Shown: positions 8,265 to 17,346 of the stretch, piece after piece | Layout of the letters: every line of letters begins with the position of its first letter | Numbering within the stretch: position 1 is the first letter of the stretch | Source: UBA5072 sp041737175 | GTDB taxonomy: Bacteria; Bacteroidota; Bacteroidia; Bacteroidales; UBA10428 | Assembly (NCBI GenBank): GCA_041737175.1 | Contig: JBGSSF010000009.1 | Span: forward strand, 177,709-241,708 | Direction of reading: 5' to 3' | Length of the DNA: 64,000 bases | The notes under the pieces: generated by a model | Databases searched by the model: none | What the model saw: only the letters and a program-made list of their open reading frames with translations | Told to the model about the DNA's origin: nothing | Program-made: the position numbers and the translations under genes

Positions 8265-10250
8265 ATGACAAATACACGTTCACAAGATTCCAATCCAAAA
8301 CATCCTAAAAAAAACAGTGATTATTCGGCAGATAGCATACAGGTACTGGAAGGACTCGAAGCCGTCAGAAAGCGTCCGGCCATGTATATTGGCGATATCA
8401 GCGTCAAAGGATTACATCATCTGGTTTATGAAGTAGTTGACAATTCCATTGACGAGGCGCTCGTAGGTTATTGTACCAATATTGAGGTTATTATCAACGA
8501 AGACGGATCGGTTACCGTTCGGGATGATGGCCGCGGAATACCGGTTGACATTATGGAGAAAGAGCAGCGCTCAGCGCTTGAGGTTGTGCTGACTGTCCTC
8601 CATGCCGGTGGTAAATTCAACAAAGAATCCTATAAAGTATCGGGAGGATTGCATGGTGTTGGGGTATCCTGTGTGAATGCCCTTTCATCGCATTTTACAG
8701 CTATGGTTTACCGTGACGGGAAAGTTTACCAGCAGGAGTTTGAGCGGGGTAAGCCCCTGTATTCGGTAAAAGAAACCGGCCTCACCACTAAAACCGGAAC
8801 TGAAATAACCTTTAAACCGGATAACGAGATTTTCATCACCACCGATTACAACTTTGAAATCCTTTCCACCCGGCTCCGGGAACTTTCCTTCCTGAATAAG
8901 GGGATAAAACTGCAAATTACCGACAGGCGGGAGCTGGAAGAGAACGGCAATGGAGGTCATTTTCGTGAAGAGACTTTCTATTCTGAAAGAGGGCTGTCAG
9001 AATTTGTCACTTTGCTTGATGAGAACCGTGAAAAGCTGACAGGCATTATACATATTGAGAATACAAAGGCAGAGGTACCTGTTGAAGTTGCCATGCAATA
9101 CAATACGTCGTTTACCGAAAACGTATTCTCCTATGTTAACAATATTAACACCATTGAGGGAGGTACTCACCTTGCCGGATTCAGAAGGGGACTCACCCGT
9201 ACTTTAAAGACTTATGCCGAAAAATCAGGGATGCTTACCAAACTCAAGTTTGATATCAGCGGAGACGATTTTCGCGAAGGATTGACGGCTGTAATATCCA
9301 TAAAGGTTGCTGAACCCCAGTTCGAAGGTCAGACCAAGACCAAGCTCGGAAATTCGGAAGTCATGGGATTTGTTGACCAGGCTGTATCAGGCGCATTGTC
9401 CAATTATCTTGAAGAGAATCCGCGTGATGCCAAAATCATCGTTCAAAAAGTAATTCTGGCTGCCCAGGCCCGTCATGCTGCCAGGAAAGCACGAGAGCTG
9501 GTGCAGCGCAAAGGTGTTTTATCGGGTTCCGGGCTGCCCGGGAAATTGGCTGATTGTGCTGATAAAAATCCGGTTAACAGTGAGATTTACTTCGTGGAGG
9601 GCGATTCGGCAGGCGGAACAGCCAAACAAGGACGCGACCGGCATTTTCAGGCAATCCTTCCTTTGCGTGGCAAGATCCTGAATGTGGAAAAAGCAATGCC
9701 TCATAAGATCTTTGAAAACGAAGAAATCAGGAATATTTACACTGCATTGGGTGTAACCGTTGGTACCGAGGAAGACAGCAAAGCCTTGAATCTCGAACGC
9801 CTAAGATATTTCAAAGTGATCATCATGACAGATGCTGACGTGGATGGTTCTCATATCACCACCCTGATGATGACCTTCTTTTACAGGCATATGGAGGACC
9901 TGATCAAGAACGGTCACCTGTATATTGCCACACCACCTTTGTACCTGGTTAAAAAAGGAAAAACCGAAAAATATTGCTGGACCGAAGAAGAACGCAAGGC
10001 CCTGGTGGAAGAGTTAGGCAAAGGAAAGGATGGCAGTGTGCACGTGCAACGTTACAAAGGTCTTGGAGAAATGAATGCGGAACAGCTCTGGGATACTACC
10101 ATGAACCCTGCAAACCGTACTCTGAGGTTGGTGACAATAGAAAGCGCGGCTGAGGCAGATCGTGTATTTTCCATGCTGATGGGAGATGATGTGCCGCCCC
10201 GCCGCGAATTTATTGAAAGACATGCCAAGTATGCGCGAATCGATGCATAA
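8265..10250 (+). CDS. gyrB: DNA gyrase subunit B
   Basis: GyrB is the ATPase subunit of DNA gyrase, which introduces negative supercoils. The 661-residue length is usual for Bacteroidota. The GHKL ATPase part has RKRPAMYIGD, VVDNSIDEA, DDGRGIPV and GGLHGVGVSCVNALS. The TOPRIM part has FVEGDSAGGTAKQGRDR, and the C-terminus has IIMTDADVDGSHI, QRYKGLGEMN and the terminal PPRREFIE. A TATCTTTA at 8187-8194 could be a -7 element for this gene, but no -33 element is evident. It is followed after 71 bp by the VTC operon. Confidence 0.98.
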   Translation: MTNTRSQDSNPKHPKKNSDYSADSIQVLEGLEAVRKRPAMYIGDISVKGLHHLVYEVVDNSIDEALVGYCTNIEVIINEDGSVTVRDDGRGIPVDIMEKEQRSALEVVLTVLHAGGKFNKESYKVSGGLHGVGVSCVNALSSHFTAMVYRDGKVYQQEFERGKPLYSVKETGLTTKTGTEITFKPDNEIFITTDYNFEILSTRLRELSFLNKGIKLQITDRRELEENGNGGHFREETFYSERGLSEFVTLLDENREKLTGIIHIENTKAEVPVEVAMQYNTSFTENVFSYVNNINTIEGGTHLAGFRRGLTRTLKTYAEKSGMLTKLKFDISGDDFREGLTAVISIKVAEPQFEGQTKTKLGNSEVMGFVDQAVSGALSNYLEENPRDAKIIVQKVILAAQARHAARKARELVQRKGVLSGSGLPGKLADCADKNPVNSEIYFVEGDSAGGTAKQGRDRHFQAILPLRGKILNVEKAMPHKIFENEEIRNIYTALGVTVGTEEDSKALNLERLRYFKVIIMTDADVDGSHITTLMMTFFYRHMEDLIKNGHLYIATPPLYLVKKGKTEKYCWTEEERKALVEELGKGKDGSVHVQRYKGLGEMNAEQLWDTTMNPANRTLRLVTIESAAEADRVFSMLMGDDVPPRREFIERHAKYARIDA

Positions 10251-10321
10251 ATTTAGGTAACCCTTCCTGATTTTTATCGTTTAAGAATTATGGTTTTATT
10301 CAATTCATTTGTATTATACGT

Positions 10322-10723
10322 ATGAAAAAAATTCACAACCTGATTCTTATTGCGGCCGTAATTATGGGTTTAAATTCCTGTGAAAAAGAAGCAGGAATCG
10401 GAGGTACTTCTTCAATAACCGGTAAGGTTGTTGTCCGGCAATACAATTCAAATTTCACGACCCTCACGGAACAGTATTATGCCACCGACGAGGATGTTTA
10501 TATTGTTTATGGAGATGATCCGGTATATGGCGATAAAACATCGACAAATTACGATGGCACCTACCGTTTTGAGTATCTTCGTGAGGGCAGGTATACGATT
10601 TATGCATACTCGGAAGATTCCGTCAATTATCCTTCGCAGCATGAAATACCTGTGATTCAGGAGGTAGAGATCACAAAAAAAAATCAGGAAGTTACAGTCA
10701 ACCCTATCGTTATTCTCAAATAG
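10322..10723 (+). CDS. Small lipoprotein with carboxypeptidase-regulatory-like beta fold
   Basis: A 133-residue predicted lipoprotein: signal sequence MKKIHNLILIAAVIMG with the lipobox LNSC, so the mature protein starts at a cysteine near residue 20. The rest (SSITGKVVVRQYN, TNYDGTYRFEYLREGRYTIYAYSED) looks like the prealbumin-like carboxypeptidase regulatory fold common in Bacteroidota envelope proteins. It is the first gene of the + strand operon with the VTC-type polymerase 13 bp downstream. No specific function can be assigned; a structural or substrate-contact role at the outer membrane is plausible. Confidence 0.75.
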   Translation: MKKIHNLILIAAVIMGLNSCEKEAGIGGTSSITGKVVVRQYNSNFTTLTEQYYATDEDVYIVYGDDPVYGDKTSTNYDGTYRFEYLREGRYTIYAYSEDSVNYPSQHEIPVIQEVEITKKNQEVTVNPIVILK

Positions 10724-10736
10724 CACTGCAAAACCA

Positions 10737-11513
10737 ATGATGTTGCGAAAGGAATACTTCAATCGTGTAAAGGGTCAGCTGGGCAAATTTACGCCGATTT
10801 CGCTCGGTGAAATGGACCAGGTTAAGCTGATGGATCGGACAGACAGGAAGTATGCCCTTTCGTTTGATAAGCTGGGTCCCCTTCTCGAAGCGCTGTATGA
10901 TCAATACAAGGTTCTAACCATTGACAATCACCGGGTATTCAGCTATCAAACCGATTATTTCGACACGCCCGGAATGGATATGTTTTTTGATCATCACAAT
11001 GGCAAATTAAACCGCTTCAAGATCCGGCACCGCGAATACGTTGAATCGAATCTGAACTTTCTGGAAGTGAAATTCAAATCGAATAAAGGAAGGGTGATCA
11101 AAGAGCGCATCCGGTTTGCAGCAGATGATCAACCTTCATTTTCGGGGTTCGTGACTACACACACCCCCTATAATCCCGGGGTACTGAATAAAACCGTTAC
11201 CAATAATTTCAACCGGTTTACACTGGTCGATAATCACCTGCGCGAGCGCGTCACAATTGATTTTAACCTTGCATTTACCAACGACCGTCAGCATCTGTTC
11301 ATCAATGGTCTTGTGATCGTTGAAGTGAAACAGAACCGGAAGGATAACAGCAGTATCATATTTGATGTCCTTAAAAAAAATGGTATACGGCCTGCTTCCA
11401 TAAGTAAATACTGTGTTGGCATATCGCTTCTGGACAACACCTCAAAATTCAATAATTTCAAGAAAACCATTTTAATGATCAATAAATTAAGCCATGTCGA
11501 ACTATCTGCTTAG
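10737..11513 (+). CDS. VTC domain (polyphosphate polymerase-like) protein
   Basis: A 258-residue protein of the VTC family, the tunnel-fold catalytic domain that in yeast Vtc4 makes polyphosphate from ATP. Expected basic and acidic tunnel strands are visible: LMDRTDRKYALS, YQTDYFDTP, LNRFKIRHREY, NFLEVKFKSNKGRVIKERI and a late VIVEVKQNR. Bacterial members are usually annotated as polyphosphate polymerase domain proteins, though their products are poorly tested. Its end overlaps the start of the DUF4956 gene by 20 bp, indicating coupled expression with a membrane partner, as in many Bacteroidota and Firmicutes loci. Confidence 0.85.
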   Translation: MMLRKEYFNRVKGQLGKFTPISLGEMDQVKLMDRTDRKYALSFDKLGPLLEALYDQYKVLTIDNHRVFSYQTDYFDTPGMDMFFDHHNGKLNRFKIRHREYVESNLNFLEVKFKSNKGRVIKERIRFAADDQPSFSGFVTTHTPYNPGVLNKTVTNNFNRFTLVDNHLRERVTIDFNLAFTNDRQHLFINGLVIVEVKQNRKDNSSIIFDVLKKNGIRPASISKYCVGISLLDNTSKFNNFKKTILMINKLSHVELSA

Positions 11514-12192
11514 CATACAGGACTATTCTTTTCTTAGCCTTGATCTTATTCACCTCGATAACTTTAAAGAGTTGTTATTGCGCTTTGCGCTGAATGTAAC
11601 CGTAGTCACCATTATCGTCCGTGTGCTTTATTACCCGGTGGCAAGAAGAAAGGATTACCTGTTCAGCTTCATGCTCATCAGTGTCCTTATTTTTCTGCTG
11701 TGTTTCCTGCTCGAAAGTGTAAAACTACAGATCGGTTTCGCATTCGGATTGTTTGCCATATTCGGGATCATCAGGTATAGAACCTTATCCATTCCCATTA
11801 AGGAAATGACATATCTCTTCATCCTGATCGGGATCTCTGTTATCAATGCGCTGGCAAACAAAAAGATAAGTTGGGCAGAACTGGTCTTCACTAACGTTGT
11901 GCTGCTTTTTCTGGTTTACGGTTTAGAACGGCTGTGGTTGCTGAAACATGAATCCACCAAGGCAATCATTTTTGAAAAAATTGATCTTGTAAAGCCTGAA
12001 AAAAGAGAAGAACTTAAAAAAGAGCTTGAAGCCCGCACGGGTTTGAAAATTAACCGGATCGATATCGGCAAGATTGATTATTTAAGGGATACCGCCAGGA
12101 TCATGGTTCATTACTACGAGGAAGGCAACCAGATCAACATGGCTGATGAAAGAGACAATGCCTATGCCGCTGGCGGTGATGATGATGATTAG
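11494..12192 (+). CDS. DUF4956 integral membrane protein
   Basis: A 232-residue protein with four to five predicted membrane segments in its first 150 residues (LLRFALNVTVVTIIVRVL, FMLISVLIFLLCFLL, FGLFAIFGIIRYRTL, YLFILIGISVINAL, VVLLFLVYGL), then a cytoplasmic domain of about 80 residues with KKELEARTGLKINRI and an acidic tail GGDDDD. The FGLFAIFGIIRYRT motif is characteristic of DUF4956. The family is found next to VTC-type proteins, so it may form a membrane complex that moves or anchors polyphosphate; this is inference from gene order. Confidence 0.85.
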   Translation: MSNYLLSIQDYSFLSLDLIHLDNFKELLLRFALNVTVVTIIVRVLYYPVARRKDYLFSFMLISVLIFLLCFLLESVKLQIGFAFGLFAIFGIIRYRTLSIPIKEMTYLFILIGISVINALANKKISWAELVFTNVVLLFLVYGLERLWLLKHESTKAIIFEKIDLVKPEKREELKKELEARTGLKINRIDIGKIDYLRDTARIMVHYYEEGNQINMADERDNAYAAGGDDDD

Positions 12193-12199
12193 CCCGGAC

Positions 12200-12901
12200 A
12201 TGAAAAAGCACAAAGCATTATTTTTATTTCTCCTTTTTGTACTGGTTATACCTGTGCAGAAAGCGACTGCGCAGCAGAAAGATTTTCAATGCTGGCCATC
12301 GGTACAGCTGAATCTGGAAGTACTTAAAAACCTGAAATTTCATATTGAAGAGGAAATACGGTTTACTGAAAATGCCTCGCAAATTGGCAGGCAGATCAAT
12401 GACCTGGGTGTCAGTTACAGGATCAACAAATACCTGAAGACAGCCCTGTATTACCGACTTGAGGCAAAGTGGAAGAATCCGGAAGAGCATGATTGGAGGA
12501 ACGGAGTTTATGGCGATCTTTCCTTCAGAGTAGAGCCCGGTAGGTTCCTGTTGGGATACCGCTTAAGGGTCCAGTCTTCCCGGGTTGAACTGAACGACAG
12601 CGAAGCCCAGTGGTTTGACGGGGTAAGGAACCGGCATAAATTCTGCGTGGAATATGACATAAAAGGCATACCTCTAGCCCCTTTTGCTGAAGGAGAATTA
12701 TTCGCCAACCTTGGCGGTGACAATGGCAGTTCAATGACAGATTACCGCATATGGACAGGGCTAAGCTATACCTTGAATAAAAAGCACAAGTTTACCCTGA
12801 AATTTGGCATTGATAAGGAATTGCATGCGAAGGATCCGCTCACGGCATATATTATGGCTGCAGGATACACACTGAACCTGAAGCTGTCTTCAGTCGAATG
12901 A
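12200..12901 (+). CDS. DUF2490-like outer-membrane beta-barrel protein
   Basis: A 233-residue protein from the ATG at 12200, which begins a good signal peptide (MKKHKALFLFLLFVLVIPVQKATAQ); the open frame extends 54 bp further upstream inside the DUF4956 gene. Alternating aromatic and charged residues (FHIEEEIRFTENASQIGRQ, RFLLGYRLRVQSSRVE, HKFCVEYDIKG) and the closing YTLNLKLSSVE indicate a DUF2490-type barrel. It starts 7 bp after the DUF4956 stop and closes the operon. Its end overlaps the convergent glycosyltransferase gene by 12 bp. Confidence 0.8.
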   Translation: MKKHKALFLFLLFVLVIPVQKATAQQKDFQCWPSVQLNLEVLKNLKFHIEEEIRFTENASQIGRQINDLGVSYRINKYLKTALYYRLEAKWKNPEEHDWRNGVYGDLSFRVEPGRFLLGYRLRVQSSRVELNDSEAQWFDGVRNRHKFCVEYDIKGIPLAPFAEGELFANLGGDNGSSMTDYRIWTGLSYTLNKKHKFTLKFGIDKELHAKDPLTAYIMAAGYTLNLKLSSVE

Positions 12902-13816
12902 CAGGTCCTGTGTTTTACCTTTCCTGACAAGGTTGGTGAACAACGACAGTTTGTACAAATCGAGAGCGAACAGACTTGGATTAGAACCGAGAAGATTCCT
13001 CATGACCGGACTGGCGACAAAATCATACAACGACTGATACAAGCCTTCCAGCCTTAATTTTCTCATGATTTCATAGACTTTTAACACCCTGATATCCTGA
13101 ATATCATTTCGGTCAATTTTACCATTTTGCAGCAACATAAACAGATTCTCAACACCCTCGCTGGTTTTCCGGATGAACTCCCAACTTATCTCAAGTCCGA
13201 TGTGCAAAAGAGGATTCTGAATATGCCTTACCTGTACTCCCCTTTTCTTCAATTCAAGTCCGAAAAGTGTATCTTCATGACCATAATGAATGATGCTCTC
13301 ATCGAACTGAATCTGCAGGATTGTTTCCCTGGGTATCAGAAAATTGTTGGTCATGAAAGACCGGTAAGGATTTTTGCTTCTGACGGCAACTGATAACTGT
13401 TCCCTTCGGATACCATAAAGCCACCTTAACAGGAATTCGTGCTCGTCGGGGGGATCAGGTCTGTATAACCGGCCACCGCAGGCTACAAGCAACCTGTCGC
13501 AGAAAGGCAGGTAATTGATGATATAATTTCTGGTGGGAATTTCCGAATCACAATCCAGATAGAGTAAAGTGGAGTAAACTGCCATTTCTGCCAACCGATT
13601 CCGGATACGGGCTCTTCCAATGTTTTTGTCAAGCTCATGAAAGCGGACACCCGGTAAACTGACAACATCTTTATTCTGGTGGCGGAGCAATTCGGAGGAG
13701 CAATCATCCAGCACAATGATTTCGAATGGAATGGATGCCTTTGTTGCCTGGTCGTGCAACTCAGTTACCAACGGAACAATATTGAAATTATAAACCGGAA
13801 TAAGAATTGATAACAT
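12890..13816 (-). CDS. Family 2 glycosyltransferase
   Basis: A 308-residue GT-A fold transferase that probably adds a sugar to a surface polymer or lipid. The N-terminus MLSILIPVYN, then IVLDDCSSE, NIGRARIRNRLAEMA and LLYLDCDSEIP (the DxD-type metal site) fit GT2. A second half has NNFLIPRETILQIQFDESIIHYGHEDTLFGLEL, the usual acceptor-side ED motif. It is the last gene of the TPR-importer operon, separated from the small membrane protein by 32 bp; a link to transport is not obvious. No membrane segment is seen. Confidence 0.88.
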   Translation of the reverse strand: MLSILIPVYNFNIVPLVTELHDQATKASIPFEIIVLDDCSSELLRHQNKDVVSLPGVRFHELDKNIGRARIRNRLAEMAVYSTLLYLDCDSEIPTRNYIINYLPFCDRLLVACGGRLYRPDPPDEHEFLLRWLYGIRREQLSVAVRSKNPYRSFMTNNFLIPRETILQIQFDESIIHYGHEDTLFGLELKKRGVQVRHIQNPLLHIGLEISWEFIRKTSEGVENLFMLLQNGKIDRNDIQDIRVLKVYEIMRKLRLEGLYQSLYDFVASPVMRNLLGSNPSLFALDLYKLSLFTNLVRKGKTQDLSFD

Positions 13817-13848
13817 GATAAAAGTCAGAGAAATAAGTAGCTCCTGTG

Positions 13849-14061
13849 CTAAGGATGGTTTGGATCGTTATCCTTCATAAATACGGTGTAGACAAATAAA
13901 ATCACAGCGGAAGCAGCAAAGATTACGATAAGTGAAAAAATGGTATTCATCATCACGTTTTGGAGATCGATGATATCCCATATTCCGAGTATTGCCACAA
14001 TGGTGAAAAGCAATACACAAGCGATTAAAATGTAAGAAACGATTTTTTTCATGGTATCCAT
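13849..14061 (-). CDS. Small two-helix membrane protein
   Basis: A 70-residue protein with two hydrophobic helices (IVSYILIACVLLFTIVAIL and MNTIFSLIVIFAASAVILFVYTV) and a short charged tail (FMKDNDPNHP). No family recognised. It sits 20 bp after the ABC ATPase and 32 bp before the glycosyltransferase, so it belongs to the same transcript. It could be an accessory subunit of the importer, but nothing in the sequence proves this. Confidence 0.6.
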   Translation of the reverse strand: MDTMKKIVSYILIACVLLFTIVAILGIWDIIDLQNVMMNTIFSLIVIFAASAVILFVYTVFMKDNDPNHP

Positions 14062-14081
14062 GGCAGTATTGGTATATTGAT

Positions 14082-15107
14082 TCAGTGCAAGTTTTTTATA
14101 TAAGCAGCCAGATCATAAACAGATTTAAACTTAATTCTTATTCCGTTAGACAACAGTTCCCAGGAAGGAGAATCTTCCTGTTCATTGATGTTTAACTCAA
14201 AAGCAGCCGTACCTTCTTCAATAGTTCTCAATCCAATTCTTTCCATGGCCCTTTTGGTCAATTGCCTGTACTTTTTTTCACCATGTATCGCTATCTCTTT
14301 CTTGAATTCTCTCCGGAAACGGAAGGAGGCCGTTTTTGAATCAAATTCAACAGGCGAATTTATGAACAATTTACGAAATACCTTTTTAATTAACAAATCT
14401 TCGGGTGCGCCTTCAAACAGCTTCCCTTCTGCCATCAGCCATAGTTTATCAGCAACGTCCACGGCAATGGTAAGGTCATGCGTGGTAAAAAGTATGGTTT
14501 TACCGTGAAGAAGAGTCAGATCATTCAGTATCCGCAAAATATCATACCGGGCCGGCAGATCCAGAAAAGCGGTGGGTTCGTCCAGGATTATAATGGGCGT
14601 GTCCTGGGCAAGCGCCCTGGCAATCATCACCTTTTGGCGTTCCCCGTCGCTCAGTTCATGTATTGACTTCTTCAACAAATGAGATATACCGGTCAGGTCA
14701 ACTGACTTCTGCACCATTTCTCTATCCGATTCTGCGAGTTTTCCAAACCAGCCTGTGTATGGAAATCTGCCCATGCCTATGAGTTCATCTACTTTAATAT
14801 GTTGCAGACCAAGAGATTCGGTTGAGACAAAACTCACAAGTCTGGCTCTTTCTTTCGCAGGAATTTTTGTGTTTTCGATACCGTCAATGAGTACCTTCCC
14901 GCTGAGCTGTGGGTGAAGTCCGGCAATGGTTCGCAACAGTGTGCTTTTTCCGATGCCGTTGCGTCCGATTATTCCGATCATCTCAGCATCGCTGATTTCA
15001 GCATTCACAGGCCCGAAAACAACACTCTTTCTGTGGGCTGACGTCCTGTAACCTATCAGCAGGTTATCCAGCCTGATGTCGTGGGAATATTTCCGGTTGT
15101 TATCCAT
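14082..15107 (-). CDS. FecE/BtuD-type ABC importer ATPase with C-terminal extension
   Basis: The ATPase of a metal-chelate or cobalamin importer. Walker A GRNGIGKST is at residues 48-56, signature LSDGE at 152-156, Walker B IIILDE at 172-177, and the H-loop TTHDL follows. After the usual approximately 255-residue ATPase there are about 85 extra residues (KKYRQLTKRAMERIGL to AAYIKNLH) that are not part of the core fold; BtuD of E. coli lacks them. It lies 12 bp after the permease gene. The substrate is inferred as cobalamin or a ferric chelate. Confidence 0.9.
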   Translation of the reverse strand: MDNNRKYSHDIRLDNLLIGYRTSAHRKSVVFGPVNAEISDAEMIGIIGRNGIGKSTLLRTIAGLHPQLSGKVLIDGIENTKIPAKERARLVSFVSTESLGLQHIKVDELIGMGRFPYTGWFGKLAESDREMVQKSVDLTGISHLLKKSIHELSDGERQKVMIARALAQDTPIIILDEPTAFLDLPARYDILRILNDLTLLHGKTILFTTHDLTIAVDVADKLWLMAEGKLFEGAPEDLLIKKVFRKLFINSPVEFDSKTASFRFRREFKKEIAIHGEKKYRQLTKRAMERIGLRTIEEGTAAFELNINEQEDSPSWELLSNGIRIKFKSVYDLAAYIKNLH

Positions 15108-15119
15108 TTCGTCGCACTT

Positions 15120-16184
15120 TCAACTAATTCCTGTCAGGCGCCTGTTATAAACAATCACCCAAATCACTACCGGAATACCAAGCAAGGCGGTCACCGAATT
15201 GATGGGCAACAGAATGCCCGATCCGGGCATTTGCGATATAAGATCAGCCAGGAGCATGAGCATGGATCCTAAAATGAGTGAGGCCGGAACCAAAACATGA
15301 TGATTGGCTGTATTAAAAATTAGCCGGGCCAGGTGAGGAACCGCTATGCCAACAAAGGCTATCGGGCCGCAAAAAGCAGTTACACTGCCTGACAATATGC
15401 TTGTGGACAAAAAAATCAACAATCGCGAACGTCTGATACTGACACCCAGGCTTCGTGAATAGGTTTCACCCAGCAAGAGTGCATTCAAAACCTTCAGGGC
15501 CAACAACGTCAAAAGAAACCCGAAAGCCAGGCTGAAAGCCAGCATCCGAAGCTGAATGCCGGTAAGACTTCCGAGACTGCCCATGGACCAGATGACAAAT
15601 GCTTTAAGAACAGACTGCTGGCTGAAATACTGCAAAATGCTTACAATTGCTGATGCTGCGCTTCCGAATAAAATACCCAGTATCAGGATTGTCATGATAT
15701 CCCGCACCCTCATGGCGACAAACATGATGAGCAGCAATACAAGTCCGGCCCCCGCCCAGGCTGCAATAATCTGAGTCCAGCTGCCCAGGTGATTCATATT
15801 GTGCAACAAAAAAAAATCACCAAACCCGAGAACTACCATGGCCACACCCAAACTGGCGCCTGCTGTGACACCGAGGACATCGGGGCCGGCAAGAGGATTT
15901 CTGAAAACAGTCTGCATTTGCAATCCGCTGACCGATAAGGCTGAGCCGGCCAGGATAGCTGTCAGGGTCTTGGGTATTCTGAAATCAAACAATATGGTAT
16001 TCCAGATAGGAAACTCTTCCGTTCTGCCAAACAGCATATCAACTATACGGGGAAGAGGAATTTTTACCGATCCGGTCATCAGATCGAGCATGATCAGGAT
16101 CAACAGTAGGATCAACAGGATAATCAACAGCACGGCTGATCTGGCACCCGTGGTGGTATGCTGCATGGAATCTGAACTGGTCAT
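15120..16184 (-). CDS. FecCD/BtuC-type ABC importer permease
   Basis: A 354-residue polytopic permease of the FecCD family, which carries vitamin B12, heme or ferric siderophores across the inner membrane. The family motifs are present: FRIPKTLTAILAGSALSVSGLQMQTVFRNPLAGPDVLGVTAGAS in the first third, then GSLGSLTG, LGVSIRRSRLL, GPIAFVGIAVPHLAR, and the terminal MPGSGILLPINSVTALLGIPVVIW. It lies between its binding protein (11 bp gap) and its ATPase (12 bp gap). Substrate cannot be told from the permease itself. Confidence 0.93.
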   Translation of the reverse strand: MTSSDSMQHTTTGARSAVLLIILLILLLILIMLDLMTGSVKIPLPRIVDMLFGRTEEFPIWNTILFDFRIPKTLTAILAGSALSVSGLQMQTVFRNPLAGPDVLGVTAGASLGVAMVVLGFGDFFLLHNMNHLGSWTQIIAAWAGAGLVLLLIMFVAMRVRDIMTILILGILFGSAASAIVSILQYFSQQSVLKAFVIWSMGSLGSLTGIQLRMLAFSLAFGFLLTLLALKVLNALLLGETYSRSLGVSIRRSRLLIFLSTSILSGSVTAFCGPIAFVGIAVPHLARLIFNTANHHVLVPASLILGSMLMLLADLISQMPGSGILLPINSVTALLGIPVVIWVIVYNRRLTGIS

Positions 16185-16194
16185 AAGAAAATGT

Positions 16195-17346
16195 TTACCG
16201 AAGCTTTTTATAATACTTCAGTCTGTGCGAAGGTAATAATTGCGGATGTAAGATGTATATCAAGTCGGATAAGATTATATCCGGTTCAACAACTCCTGAC
16301 TCATAAAAAGCATTTCCACCGGATGAATTCAGGATATTGTTGTTGTTGAAAACCCTGTCCTCCTCAAAACTCGGCAGTTTTCCAAACCGTTCATCCACTG
16401 AAAGAATCGCTGTTTTTGATACGGCATCACCGGGATTCAGCCAATAATCAGCAGAAAGAGCCTGTTTATAAACCTCCTCCAGACTCATTGGCCTGCTTTC
16501 GTTAAAATCAAGATGGTCCATGATATATTTTCCACCTGCATCCTTGATCATCCGTGCCACATAACTTCGTGATCCGGATATATACCATGTTCCCCGCCAG
16601 GGTAAACCCAATACAACTCCGGGGTTGTTTTCAACGTTGGCGGCCAAGCCGGTAAGATGAAGATAACGGTTAGCGACGGAATCAAATCCGGCAGAAGTCT
16701 CCTCCTCTTTATCGTAAAATGCAGCAAAGACTTTTACCCATTCCGTTTTAGCCAAAGGCTCCTCCTCAAGATATTCTCCTATCAGAACCACAGGAATGCC
16801 CAGTTCACTAAGTTTTCTTATTGTATTGGTGATACCTATACCAACACCGTATGCGAAAACAACATCGGGTTTGATCTTTAACAGCAGCTCATAGTTGAGG
16901 TTCTCATCATACCCCACATCGGTGATCAGATGCTGACTGATCCTGGACCGGAGCATCTCATCCACCACGTAATTCTTTCCGGATATTCCTGAAACAGAGG
17001 TTATCTCATTCAAAAAGACGATAAAGCCCAGGTGGGTGGTTGACAGGCACACCACGTTGCTGACAGGTGTTTTAATATGGCAGGTAAAATCATCAACAAT
17101 GACTGATTTGCTGAAGGTATCACTCAATACATAATTGTACTGGATTCCGCTGGCATTTTGCCATGGGTTACTGACGGTGATAAGCATTGCGTTTTCCTGC
17201 CGCTTCAACCTGAAACCATCCGCATACTTAACCATTATGGTATCACCGGGAACTGAAGATCCGGAAAGCCGGTGATCTTCAGGAGCTCTGCTGGTGCATC
17301 CCGCTATGGTAAATCCGAAAAAAAGCCACAGGGAAATTTTGTTCAT
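16195..17346 (-). CDS. FecB/BtuF-type substrate-binding lipoprotein
   Basis: A 383-residue binding protein of the class III (cobalamin/siderophore) type. The signal MNKISLWLFFGFTIAGC has a lipobox with cysteine at residue 17. Later segments show the two-lobe fold: VVCLSTTHLGFIVFLNEI, KPDVVFAYG, LSELGIPVVLIGEYLEEEPLAKTEWVKVFAAFYDKEEE and ADYWLNPGD. The ATG overlaps the stop of the TPR gene upstream in an ATGA arrangement, so translation is probably coupled. Bacteroidota B12 loci carry a similar BtuF-BtuC-BtuD set beside BtuB-BtuG; here those genes lie 7 kb away. A ferric chelate remains possible. Confidence 0.88.
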   Translation of the reverse strand: MNKISLWLFFGFTIAGCTSRAPEDHRLSGSSVPGDTIMVKYADGFRLKRQENAMLITVSNPWQNASGIQYNYVLSDTFSKSVIVDDFTCHIKTPVSNVVCLSTTHLGFIVFLNEITSVSGISGKNYVVDEMLRSRISQHLITDVGYDENLNYELLLKIKPDVVFAYGVGIGITNTIRKLSELGIPVVLIGEYLEEEPLAKTEWVKVFAAFYDKEEETSAGFDSVANRYLHLTGLAANVENNPGVVLGLPWRGTWYISGSRSYVARMIKDAGGKYIMDHLDFNESRPMSLEEVYKQALSADYWLNPGDAVSKTAILSVDERFGKLPSFEEDRVFNNNNILNSSGGNAFYESGVVEPDIILSDLIYILHPQLLPSHRLKYYKKLR

